Shown: piece by piece, positions 9,854-16,989 of the stretch
Position numbering within the stretch: the stretch's first letter is position 1
How the letters are laid out: every line of letters starts with the position of its first letter
NCBI GenBank assembly: GCA_947564265.1
Contig: CANOBK010000006.1
Span: 1 to 40,647, forward strand
Origin: an uncultured Caryophanales bacterium
GTDB taxonomy: Bacteria > Bacillota_I > Bacilli_A > RF39 > UBA660
Reading direction: 5' to 3'
DNA: 40,647 nucleotides
Made by a program: the position numbers and the translations under genes
The notes under the pieces: model-generated
The model's input: only the letters and a program-made list of their open reading frames with translations
What the model was told of the DNA's origin: nothing
Databases searched by the model: none

Positions 9854-10432
9854 TTATTTTTCTAAAGCAGCTACTAATTCTGCTTTTTTCATTGAAGTAT
9901 AACCTTCAATTTTTTTATCTTTTGCCATCGCTTTTAATTCAGCTACTGACATTTTAGATAAATCTTTTGTTTCTTCCTTTTTTACTTCTTTTTTTGTCTC
10001 TTTCTTTTCTTCTGTCTTTGCAACTGATTTTTCTTCTTTTACTGCTTCTTTCTTAGTTTCTTTGACTGGAGCATTTTTTACTTCTCCTGCTTTTGCAATT
10101 TTTACTAATTCGCTAAATGCTTTTTCATCATTAATCGCGATTTCACTTAGCATTTTACGGTTGATTTCTACTCCTGCTTTTGTAAGGCCATTAATGAATC
10201 TTGAATAACTGATGTCATTTAAACGACATGCTGCATTAATTCTTGTAATCCATAATTTTCTGAAATCTCTTTTCTTTTGTTTTCTATCTCTAAAAGCATA
10301 TTGACCAGAATGCATTAATTGTTCTTTTGCTGTTTTATATAGTCTATGTTTGCTTCCAAAATATCCTTTAGCTTGTTTTAATACTTTTTTATGACGAGCC
10401 TTTGTTGTTGCTCCATTTTTAACTCTTGCCAT
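9854..10432 (-). CDS. rplT: Ribosomal protein L20 with C-terminal Rho_N-like extension
   Basis: L20 is an early 23S rRNA-binding assembly protein and the usual translational or transcriptional repressor of the infC operon. Residues 1 to about 117 are canonical ([40 protein letters not shown]). Ordinary L20 ends there at about 115-120 residues. This one continues with an alternating Lys/Glu linker (about 118-156) and a 36-residue domain (157-192) matching the one at the end of S2 in 29 of its first 34 positions. The matching DNA is also very similar, pointing to a recent copy. The start has a strong GGAGG site. Confidence 0.97.
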   Translation of the reverse strand: MARVKNGATTKARHKKVLKQAKGYFGSKHRLYKTAKEQLMHSGQYAFRDRKQKKRDFRKLWITRINAACRLNDISYSRFINGLTKAGVEINRKMLSEIAINDEKAFSELVKIAKAGEVKNAPVKETKKEAVKEEKSVAKTEEKKETKKEVKKEETKDLSKMSVAELKAMAKDKKIEGYTSMKKAELVAALEK

Positions 10433-10462
10433 GTTTTTCCTTCCTCCTTCTTATTTATGAGA

Positions 10463-10651
10463 TTAAATAATATTTTTAAATCTCTTAGCATCTCCGCTAC
10501 TTAAATGAACACTCTTTCTTTTCTTTCTATTGAATGCTGCATTTTTACTTCCTGTATTATGTCTAGAACCTGGATGACCCATTGTAACAGTTCCACTTTT
10601 TCTTATGTTTAAAACTTTTTTTGTTCCCTTATGAGTTTTTAATTTTCCCAT
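10463..10651 (-). CDS. rpmI: Ribosomal protein L35
   Basis: L35 is a small basic protein of the large subunit. The 62-residue product starts MGKLKTHKGTKKVLNIRKSG and is rich in Lys and Arg, with the family's normal length of about 65. It sits between infC and rplT in the order found across most bacteria. An AGGAGG site lies 6 nt before the ATG. The gap to infC is 9 nt, so the two are probably translationally linked. Confidence 0.97.
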   Translation of the reverse strand: MGKLKTHKGTKKVLNIRKSGTVTMGHPGSRHNTGSKNAAFNRKKRKSVHLSSGDAKRFKNII

Positions 10652-10660
10652 TTTGTCCTC

Positions 10661-11191
10661 CTATTTTTCCTTTTTTGGTGCTAATAACATTGTCATAGTT
10701 CTACCATCTAGTTTTGCATGTTGTTCGATTGTTGCTAAATCTTCTAATTTAGCTGCAAATTTATCTAGTACATCTTTTCCTAACTCTGTATGAGCCATTT
10801 GTCTTCCCTTGAAACGAATTGATAATTTTATTTTATCTCCCTTTTCAAGGTATTTTGTTACATTTCTTAATTTTGTTTCAAAGTCTCCAATATCAATCAC
10901 TGGTGATAAACGGAACTCCTTTAGTTGAGAACTAGCAGCTCTCTGCTTTTTTGTTGCTTCTTTCTCTTTTTTCTGTTTCTCATAACGATACTTATTGTAG
11001 TCCATTACTTTACAAACTGGTGGATTTCCATTTGGATTCATTAGAACTAAATCAAGTCCTGCATAACTTGCAAGTGTTAAAGCATCTTTGATTGGCTTTG
11101 TCCCTACTTGCTCTCCATTTGGTCCAATTACTAGAACATTGCTCGCTTTTATTTGCTCGTTGATTAGTAGACCATTCTTATTGTTTGCTAT
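10661..11191 (-). CDS. infC: Translation initiation factor IF-3, probable AUA start
   Basis: IF-3 keeps the 30S subunit free and discriminates against wrong start codons and initiator tRNAs. The N-domain (GLLINEQIKASNVLVIGPNG), the PPVCKVMDY motif, a basic linker and the C-domain (LSIRFKGRQMAHTELG) are all present. An in-frame ATG at 11206 exists, but that ATG is part of the Shine-Dalgarno ATGGAGGTG and has no site of its own. The codon correctly spaced behind GGAGG (8 nt) is ATA at 11189-11191, giving 176 residues, close to the family norm. Rare AUU/AUA starts at infC are a known autoregulatory device, since IF-3 itself rejects them. It is the first gene of the operon, preceded by an attenuator leader. 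Confidence 0.93.
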   Translation of the reverse strand: MANNKNGLLINEQIKASNVLVIGPNGEQVGTKPIKDALTLASYAGLDLVLMNPNGNPPVCKVMDYNKYRYEKQKKEKEATKKQRAASSQLKEFRLSPVIDIGDFETKLRNVTKYLEKGDKIKLSIRFKGRQMAHTELGKDVLDKFAAKLEDLATIEQHAKLDGRTMTMLLAPKKEK

Positions 11192-11217
11192 ATAAAACAC
11201 CTCCATTAAATATAAAA

Positions 11218-11313
11218 GGATGGAATCTCTAGAATCCACCCTAAAAAGCAATCAAAATTATTTTATATTTGATATGGCTCTTTACCTACTACTATTCGTC
11301 AGTCAGGTGGATT
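11218..11313 (-). promoter_or_regulatory. L20-type attenuator leader of the infC operon
   Basis: Two mutually exclusive helices can form in the untranslated leader. Antiterminator: AATCCACC (11306-11313) pairs perfectly with GGTGGATT (11233-11240). Terminator: GGGTGGA (11235-11241) pairs with TCCATCC (11218-11224), followed by TTTTATATTT. Both compete for 11235-11240. A smaller hairpin (ATCAAA/TTTGAT, about 11253-11274) sits between the arms. This is the logic of Firmicutes L20 leaders, where excess L20 favours termination. Detailed homology to the Rfam family was not testable. Confidence 0.7.
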
Positions 11314-11343
11314 TAAAATCTCTTTCCTTTTAATTTCTTATTT

Positions 11344-11372
11344 ATTATAGTAAGAATATTTATAAATGTCAA
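11344..11372 (-). promoter_or_regulatory. Consensus sigma-A promoter of the infC operon
   Basis: A perfect TTGACA (11367-11372), 17-nt spacer and perfect TATAAT (11344-11349) read on the minus strand. The start of transcription falls about 140-150 nt before infC, leaving room for the attenuator leader. It directly follows the terminator of the upstream gene. Confidence 0.9.
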
Positions 11373-11386
11373 CCATTTTAACAAAA

Positions 11387-11407
11387 AAAGGTAGAAATCC
11401 TACCTTT
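11387..11407 (-). terminator. Terminator overlapping the stop codon of the 929-residue gene
   Basis: AAAGGTAG (minus strand, 11400-11407) pairs with CTACCTTT (11387-11394) around a 5-nt loop and is followed by a T run. The first stem bases overlap the gene's TAA stop (11406-11408). Confidence 0.85.
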
Positions 11408-14195
11408 ATTTTGTATAAGCAACTCCAGTATCTTCAAATGTTACATACTCAAGTAAGGATGGATCAATTTGCATATCTCCGCCTTCATAAGTATCTTCAC
11501 TCTCTATTGCTTCTTTTGCAACTTCTGTAATTGCCTGTTCTATTACTGCATCTGTCGATTGTGCTTGATAAGTAGCATTTTTTTGTTCTTCTTGTTGCAT
11601 AATTTGTTCAATCTGATTCAAAATATCTTCTTCTGTCCAAATGATTGTATCTCCTCCAGCAGTATCTACATTCTCCCCATCAACGATTGGTACAAAACCT
11701 GGTGGTAATGATGTTGAAGTATCTCCTGGATTATTTTGATTTTGATTTTGATTTTGGTTTTGATTTTGATCAGTTTCTTCTGGAGGTGTTACTGTTACTC
11801 CAGGATTTGTTACAACAGGACCATTATTTAGATTTGTATTCTCGTTTTTATTTTGATTAATAACATCTTGTATTGTTGTACCATTCCCATCAGTACTAAT
11901 ACTTCCATCTTGAATATAATCTGATAGACCAGGATCAACTTTATTCTCTCCTCCACTAATTAGGTCTTTATCTTTTGCTTCATTTTCAGCATTCTTATCA
12001 CCATTATTAGCTTTATCGATTAAATTTTGATTATACTTGGCAATCCCTGCTGCTTTACCATCGGCATAAGCATCACAAACCCGAACTTTACCACTTGCAT
12101 CGTTTTTATCAATACTAGTAGTATTTGCTAGATAGCTTCCTTCTAATGCAGGCGCTCTTCCCTCACCATATTGGCTATACCAATTATAAGCATAATTGAA
12201 TATATCATTATATTTTGCTTGGTTTTCCTCTGTACGTTTATCTGCCTCAGCCTGTGCTAATTTTTGTGTTTCCGCATTATCTTTTCCAAGAATTCCTTGC
12301 TTTTCATTCGCTTCTTTTTCTGCCTGATCTAGCATTTTATCTGCTTCTGAAGGATTTACTCCACGGCTAATTAAATCTGTTCTAGCATCTTCTCTATTTT
12401 TATTTGTATCTGTAGAGTTATAAGTTTTTGGATTTGATCCAACACCACTATTAGTAGATCTTCCTCCGGTACCATAGGTTTTATTAGAACTTAAACTATC
12501 TTTAATTGCAATGACGGTATTTGCCCATTTCTCAGCGAAAACTTCTGTATGAACTGGATATTTTCCAAGTTCTACTAGTTTTGTTCTCATTAATTCTTCA
12601 ATATCGACAATAGAGTAAGTTTTTTCTTTAATTTCATCTAATTTAGAGACTATGTTGATTCCATTTTTCATTTGCTCATAGTCTTCCGCACTAATTTCTT
12701 CCCCTGCCGCTAGTTTCTGTTCAATCATAGATAAACGTACACTACTTGAAGTTTCGATATTTACATCATTATTTTGTAAATCACGAATATATTCATTGGC
12801 ACTTGTGATTTTTCCAAAAATATAGTCACAAGTAGCATCTGTAATACTCATCACAGCACTAGATTTATTAATATAATATTTATTTGGATCTTTTCCAACA
12901 CGTTTTAAATAGTTTTCGCTATCAAAGTTTGGCATTCCATATCGGAACCAAGCATCGAATTGTTCTCCATATAAATTAGTTTTAACTTCTGTTGCTTCTT
13001 CTGTTCCCACACGGTATACAAGTTCTGTCCCTGTATAATTGTAAGCATTGGCAAGCTCATAGTCCGCAACATACATTGTTCTAGAAATAAATGCTGTAGC
13101 TTCATCACTAACTTTCGTATCAGAATCTGTAATATCACTTGCGAAAATTTGGTCATATAAAGCACGTTGTGCTTTGGCAGCTGATTCTCTCGCTTCATCT
13201 GTCGTTGCCTCTAAAATAGCATTATGTCCATTAATAAATTTGCGAACAATTTCTTTATCATGTTCCGTATCAAAGAATGCAGTTACAGCTTCAATATCTT
13301 CTGAAGTTAACGGTGCATCCTTAAACCATTGTTGAAACACTTCATAAGCTTGTTGGATAATAACAGTAGAATCTTCCATTACTTGATTTCCATTTTGATC
13401 AAGCACTGGCTTTCCATCGTTATCTACCATCGGAATTTGATTAAATAATTCTCCTCCCATAATTTCAGCGATTTGTTCATCTGAATAATTATGAGAAACT
13501 AAATATAATAATCTTGCTTGTGGTACTGTAAGTCCTAGTTTTCCATACACACCAGATTCACTTGTATAAGTATGTTCTCCCATACGAGTGTTGATTGCTT
13601 CCAGTGCAGGGTAAAAATTCTGTTCAAATGTTAATTGTTCACTTTCTGGTGCATTTTCGAAATAGAAGTCTAAACTGGTTCCCTTAATTTCAGGTTTTTG
13701 GTTCATCGTTTCTTCATCAGTGTTTTCATCTTCTAATGGCTTTTCATGAAAATGTTGATAAGCTTTAACTCCACCAGCAGCTAATCCAGCTGTAGCTGCA
13801 GCGATTCCTGTTCCTATCATTGCTCCCTTTAATATTTTGGATCCTTTTTCATCACTATTTACATAGTCATCATAAGCATCAAGAGCAATTTCATAACTAG
13901 CTTCATCTTCAGGAATTCCTGCTTCACATTGTTCAAATACAGCATTGTAAGCAGCTGAACCCTTTCTCAATCTTTGGCTACTAGAAACCTTAGCACCTAA
14001 ATTAATAATTGCTTGCGTTGCGGCTCTTCTTTCCTCATCAGTAGGAACTACTTTATAAACAGTTCCATCGTTCATTTCGATAATTGATTCTACTAAACAA
14101 CTATCGATTGGAAAGTTAGCAGTTTCGGTCAAAGACGTAACTTTAATTACGTCTTCTCCCTTTAATTTGCGCAACTCTTTATAACTGATTTCCAT
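11406..14195 (-). CDS. Unrecognised 929-residue single-pass membrane protein
   Basis: I do not recognise this family. An N-terminal region of about 118 residues (YKELRKLKGEDVIKV, MNDGTVYKVVPTDEERRA) precedes one Gly/Ala-rich hydrophobic segment (about 121-145, GAMIGTGIAAATAGLAAGG). No signal peptide precedes it, suggesting N-in topology with the rest outside. The large distal part (about 160-600) is acidic and looks helical. It is followed by a low-complexity Asn/Gln/Lys region, a QN repeat (about 808-821, DQNQNQNQNQNQNNP), a Pro/Thr stretch and an acidic tail ending GVAYTK without a sortase signal. The start at 14195 has an AGGAGG site. It lies 20 nt behind the Pro-Thr repeat gene and shares its operon, so the two products probably act together at the cell surface. 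Function unknown. Confidence 0.85.
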   Translation of the reverse strand: MEISYKELRKLKGEDVIKVTSLTETANFPIDSCLVESIIEMNDGTVYKVVPTDEERRAATQAIINLGAKVSSSQRLRKGSAAYNAVFEQCEAGIPEDEASYEIALDAYDDYVNSDEKGSKILKGAMIGTGIAAATAGLAAGGVKAYQHFHEKPLEDENTDEETMNQKPEIKGTSLDFYFENAPESEQLTFEQNFYPALEAINTRMGEHTYTSESGVYGKLGLTVPQARLLYLVSHNYSDEQIAEIMGGELFNQIPMVDNDGKPVLDQNGNQVMEDSTVIIQQAYEVFQQWFKDAPLTSEDIEAVTAFFDTEHDKEIVRKFINGHNAILEATTDEARESAAKAQRALYDQIFASDITDSDTKVSDEATAFISRTMYVADYELANAYNYTGTELVYRVGTEEATEVKTNLYGEQFDAWFRYGMPNFDSENYLKRVGKDPNKYYINKSSAVMSITDATCDYIFGKITSANEYIRDLQNNDVNIETSSSVRLSMIEQKLAAGEEISAEDYEQMKNGINIVSKLDEIKEKTYSIVDIEELMRTKLVELGKYPVHTEVFAEKWANTVIAIKDSLSSNKTYGTGGRSTNSGVGSNPKTYNSTDTNKNREDARTDLISRGVNPSEADKMLDQAEKEANEKQGILGKDNAETQKLAQAEADKRTEENQAKYNDIFNYAYNWYSQYGEGRAPALEGSYLANTTSIDKNDASGKVRVCDAYADGKAAGIAKYNQNLIDKANNGDKNAENEAKDKDLISGGENKVDPGLSDYIQDGSISTDGNGTTIQDVINQNKNENTNLNNGPVVTNPGVTVTPPEETDQNQNQNQNQNQNNPGDTSTSLPPGFVPIVDGENVDTAGGDTIIWTEEDILNQIEQIMQQEEQKNATYQAQSTDAVIEQAITEVAKEAIESEDTYEGGDMQIDPSLLEYVTFEDTGVAYTK

Positions 14196-14215
14196 ATCCT
14201 TTCCTCCTTATTCTA

Positions 14216-15700
14216 TTAATTACAGTACTTACCGCTATAACCATATCCATTATTTAATAAGTTTTTATCATTATAGGTAGAACATTGCTTATAAGTTTTT
14301 TCACCTACTACTGTATTACAAGTTTTCTCACGAGCGAAATGAATATTTCCATATAATGGTTTTTCAGGCTCTACCATAACTGTCTTTTCTGTAGTCTTGG
14401 TTCTATTAACATAAACTGGTAATGATCTTTCTTCAATATCGGTACAAGTAGCAGTTACTTGCACTGGATCAGAGTAAGATGTTCCACTACGAACTTGTTG
14501 TTTATATAAAGTAATTGGATGGTTTACACAATCTGAACCACATTTTTCCCAATCTACTCCTACTGGAATCCAACGAGATGTTGGTGTATCAGCTGGAGGT
14601 GTAGCTCCTGTATAAGTTTGTCCAGAATATGTCCAATCTCCACTTACTTGATGTACTTTTCCACCAGATACTACATAAGAGTAATTTTTACATACTTTAT
14701 AGTTATAAGTAGAAGTTTGTACTAGTTCATTTGTAGTAACATAAACTTTTTGATATTTAGCTGTCACTACTCCAACTTGAACACGCTTGTATCCTAAATC
14801 CTCTACTACCTTGTAAATTGTATTTACAGGAGTAACTGTTTGACCAGTTTTCAACATAGATGTCGTCCAACTAGACCAATTTGCACAATAAGCACTTTCT
14901 GTTTTTACATATTCATATTTTTTATTTGGTTTATAAGTTGGCGTAGGTGATGGTTTATTCGTTGGTGTTGGTGTTGGTTTGTTTGTTGGCGTAGGCGTTG
15001 GTTTATTCGTTGGTGTTGGTGTCGGTTTGTTTGTTGGCGTAGGCGTTGGTTTATTCGTTGGTGTTGGCGTCGGTTTGTTTGTTGGCGTTGGTGTTGGTTT
15101 ATTCGTTGGTGTCGGTGTTGGATTCTTTGTTGGAAGTGATGTAGGTGTTGGAACATAAGTAGGTACATTCGTTGGTTTATTTGTTGGTTTTGCTGTTGGT
15201 TTATTAATTGTAATAGAAGGTTTTATTGGTGTCTTTTCTTCCTTCTTCTCACAAATATCCGTTGTACAATAAGCATAACATCCTAAATGTACTAAAATGT
15301 AGTTTTCTTCTTCTCCACACTTTAAGTTCACTTTCATCAAGTATTCTGTTTCTTGTTTTTCAATTGTTACATAAGATGCAGTTACATCACAAGAATCACC
15401 ATTCTTATCTACAAATGGTATTAATAATTTCATGTCTAACATTTGTTGCAATGTAAGAGTCTTCTTATCCCCTACATTTTGTGGCAATCTCTCACTTGTA
15501 AAGTAAGTAATTGCTGCCTTCTTCATTTCTTGAATATTAGAATTGAAGATTTGACTCTTTAATGGATTTAATGCCTCCATATAAGAATCCATGTTTGGCC
15601 AAGGTACTAGCCAAATCAATAATAAAACAAAAATTATGATTAGAATTAACTTAAGTAAAAATTCTTTCAATAAATTACTTTTTCGTTCTTCTGTATACAT
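14216..15700 (-). CDS. Membrane-anchored protein with Pro-Thr repeat stalk
   Basis: This gene encodes 494 residues of unknown function. A short charged N-terminus leads into one membrane helix (about 13-33, [20 protein letters not shown]). A small domain follows (about 45-150; [34 protein letters not shown]) with Cys104, Cys128 and a CYAYC cluster; its layout recalls pilin-like globular domains, but that is only a resemblance. Residues about 155-265 are a Pro-Thr stalk built from NKPTPTPT units. The C-terminal domain (about 266-494) is Tyr-, Thr- and Cys-rich with paired cysteines (CGSDC), consistent with disulfides outside the cell. GGGGGAG lies 6 nt before the ATG. It is first in a two-gene operon with the 929-residue protein. 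Confidence 0.85.
   Translation of the reverse strand: MYTEERKSNLLKEFLLKLILIIIFVLLLIWLVPWPNMDSYMEALNPLKSQIFNSNIQEMKKAAITYFTSERLPQNVGDKKTLTLQQMLDMKLLIPFVDKNGDSCDVTASYVTIEKQETEYLMKVNLKCGEEENYILVHLGCYAYCTTDICEKKEEKTPIKPSITINKPTAKPTNKPTNVPTYVPTPTSLPTKNPTPTPTNKPTPTPTNKPTPTPTNKPTPTPTNKPTPTPTNKPTPTPTNKPTPTPTNKPSPTPTYKPNKKYEYVKTESAYCANWSSWTTSMLKTGQTVTPVNTIYKVVEDLGYKRVQVGVVTAKYQKVYVTTNELVQTSTYNYKVCKNYSYVVSGGKVHQVSGDWTYSGQTYTGATPPADTPTSRWIPVGVDWEKCGSDCVNHPITLYKQQVRSGTSYSDPVQVTATCTDIEERSLPVYVNRTKTTEKTVMVEPEKPLYGNIHFAREKTCNTVVGEKTYKQCSTYNDKNLLNNGYGYSGKYCN
14905..15124 (-). repeat. 24-bp tandem repeats encoding NKPTPTPT, with 48-bp higher-order period
   Basis: About nine tandem 24-bp units encode NKPTPTPT with slight variants (NKPSPTPT at the end). 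On the plus strand two unit types largely alternate, one beginning ggtttattcgttggtg and the other ggtttgtttgttggcg, giving a 48-bp period. The array keeps frame, so copy-number changes would lengthen or shorten the stalk without breaking the gene. Confidence 0.9.
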
Positions 15701-15732
15701 ATAATTCTCCCCCTTTGGTTAATATGTGCCCT

Positions 15733-15761
15733 ATTTTAACACAAACCAAGTTATTTGTCAA
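15733..15761 (-). promoter_or_regulatory. Promoter of the two-gene envelope operon
   Basis: TTGACA (15756-15761) is separated by 17 nt from TAAAAT (15733-15738), preceded by TGT to make an extended -10. The -35 box lies within the last codons and stop of the upstream Smr gene, so the operon starts immediately where that gene ends. The leader is about 30 nt. Confidence 0.8.
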
Positions 15762-16008
15762 TTATTTTTTTTAGTGTCACAACAGTAGTGCCAATATTAA
15801 AAAAGTCTAAATAAAAGCTTTCTACCATTTTGTCTTTTTTCAGTACTTCTCTTACTGTATTTTTTAAAACACCCGTACCAATACCATGAATGATGATTAC
15901 TCTTTCATATCCCATTTTGTAATGATCCCTAATAAACTCTTTTACCAAGATTTTTGTAATCTCACGATCCATTCCGTGAAGATCTAAGCTTGGAATATGA
16001 TTAGGCAA
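15751..16008 (-). CDS. Standalone Smr (small MutS-related) domain protein
   Basis: The 85-residue product consists essentially of one Smr domain: PSLDLHGMDREITKILVKEF gives the DLHG motif, and IIHGIGTGVLKNTVREVL gives the HGxGxGxL motif. Smr domains are nucleases or nucleic-acid binders, usually at the C-terminus of MutS2 or as standalone proteins. Here no MutS2 portion is present. Its start overlaps the end of the sugar kinase gene by 8 nt, so the two are co-translated. The substrate is not predictable from sequence. Confidence 0.85.
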   Translation of the reverse strand: MPNHIPSLDLHGMDREITKILVKEFIRDHYKMGYERVIIIHGIGTGVLKNTVREVLKKDKMVESFYLDFFNIGTTVVTLKKIIDK

Positions 16009-16900
16009 GTTCTTCTCCTATTTCTAATACTTTTCTTAGTTCCGGCATTGAATTCTTTCCTCCCAATTCCTTGACGGACAAAGCACCAGCAATATTAGAA
16101 TACCGAAGCGTATCATAAAGGGAATATCCATTACAAATAAAGTAAGTAAACGCGCCATGAAAAATATCACCAGCTGCAGTCGAATCTACGGGATTCTCAA
16201 TTGTTAAGGTCGGTACAATCACTAAATTTCCATTCATTTCAGTGAAAGAACCATTCGCTCCTAGTGTAATAACAATCGTATTGTGAAATTCTTCTTTCAA
16301 CTTTTGATAGGCTATACGTAAAGTATCTAAGTTAGTTATTCTAGTTTTTGTATACTCTTCTGCAAAATCTTTAGAACATACTAAATATTTTACGTATGGA
16401 CAAAGTTCAACAATTCCAGGTTTTAAATTTCCTGCATCAATTACACTAATACATTCTGGATATTTTTCTAACAAATACTTAGAAACTTCAGGCTCCTCAC
16501 CATCTACTAAAATAGCAGTCGGTTGAAAATCAAACTGACGATTTTGAATATACGTATTTTTGTCTCTTGAAACGATAATCGTACGACTTCCATTCCTAGA
16601 ATTTGCTAGAATGTAACTTGTACTCGTATGAAAAGTATCAGAGGTTTCTAAATAATCGATGTTAGTTCCTACTTGCTCGAACTCTTTCTTAATTCTCTCC
16701 CCGTATAAATCATGACCTACAACTCCAAGAAAGGAAGTATCCATTCCCCATTTAGATAGAAGATAAGCAGCATTTGCAGCAGCCCCTCCTCCACATTCTA
16801 CACCAGGTTTAATCCTTACTTTTGTGTTTTCAATTGGATAATCTTCTATTGGTAACGTAATGTCATATGCGGCATGTCCAATGCATATTATCTTTTGCAT
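16001..16900 (-). CDS. PfkB-family carbohydrate kinase
   Basis: This is a cytoplasmic ATP-dependent kinase of the ribokinase/PfkB fold, 299 residues. The N-terminal GGGAAANAAYLLSKWG is the first PfkB signature. The C-terminal NPVDSTAAGDIFHGAFTYF contains the second signature with the catalytic Asp; the anion hole reads AAGD where GAGD is usual. The sugar (ribose, fructose, a nucleoside or another) cannot be decided. AGGTGG lies before the ATG at 16900, and a TATAAT (16919-16924) lies just upstream with only a weak -35. It overlaps the Smr gene. Confidence 0.9.
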   Translation of the reverse strand: MQKIICIGHAAYDITLPIEDYPIENTKVRIKPGVECGGGAAANAAYLLSKWGMDTSFLGVVGHDLYGERIKKEFEQVGTNIDYLETSDTFHTSTSYILANSRNGSRTIIVSRDKNTYIQNRQFDFQPTAILVDGEEPEVSKYLLEKYPECISVIDAGNLKPGIVELCPYVKYLVCSKDFAEEYTKTRITNLDTLRIAYQKLKEEFHNTIVITLGANGSFTEMNGNLVIVPTLTIENPVDSTAAGDIFHGAFTYFICNGYSLYDTLRYSNIAGALSVKELGGKNSMPELRKVLEIGEELA

Positions 16901-16932
16901 ATTCTACCACCTATAGGTATTATAACAAAAAA

Positions 16933-16957
16933 GGAATTATCTTGAAAGACAATTCTT
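16933..16957 (-). terminator. Terminator after the PMT-like gene
   Basis: GAATTGTCT on the minus strand (16947-16955) pairs with AGATAATTC (16934-16942), with one G-U pair and a 4-nt loop, followed by CTTTTTTG. The plus-strand side also has a T run, so it could work in both directions. Confidence 0.7.
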
Positions 16958-16989
16958 TTCTTTTTTTTAAAAGTTTTCCTATTTTACAC

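Noticed and set aside
14905..15124. CRISPR array
   Set aside because: The regular repeats have no unique spacers and keep a reading frame encoding NKPTPTPT.
14905..15168. Minus-strand frame with Gln/His/Arg repeats
   Set aside because: It is the alternate frame of the Pro-Thr tandem repeat and has no independent start signals.
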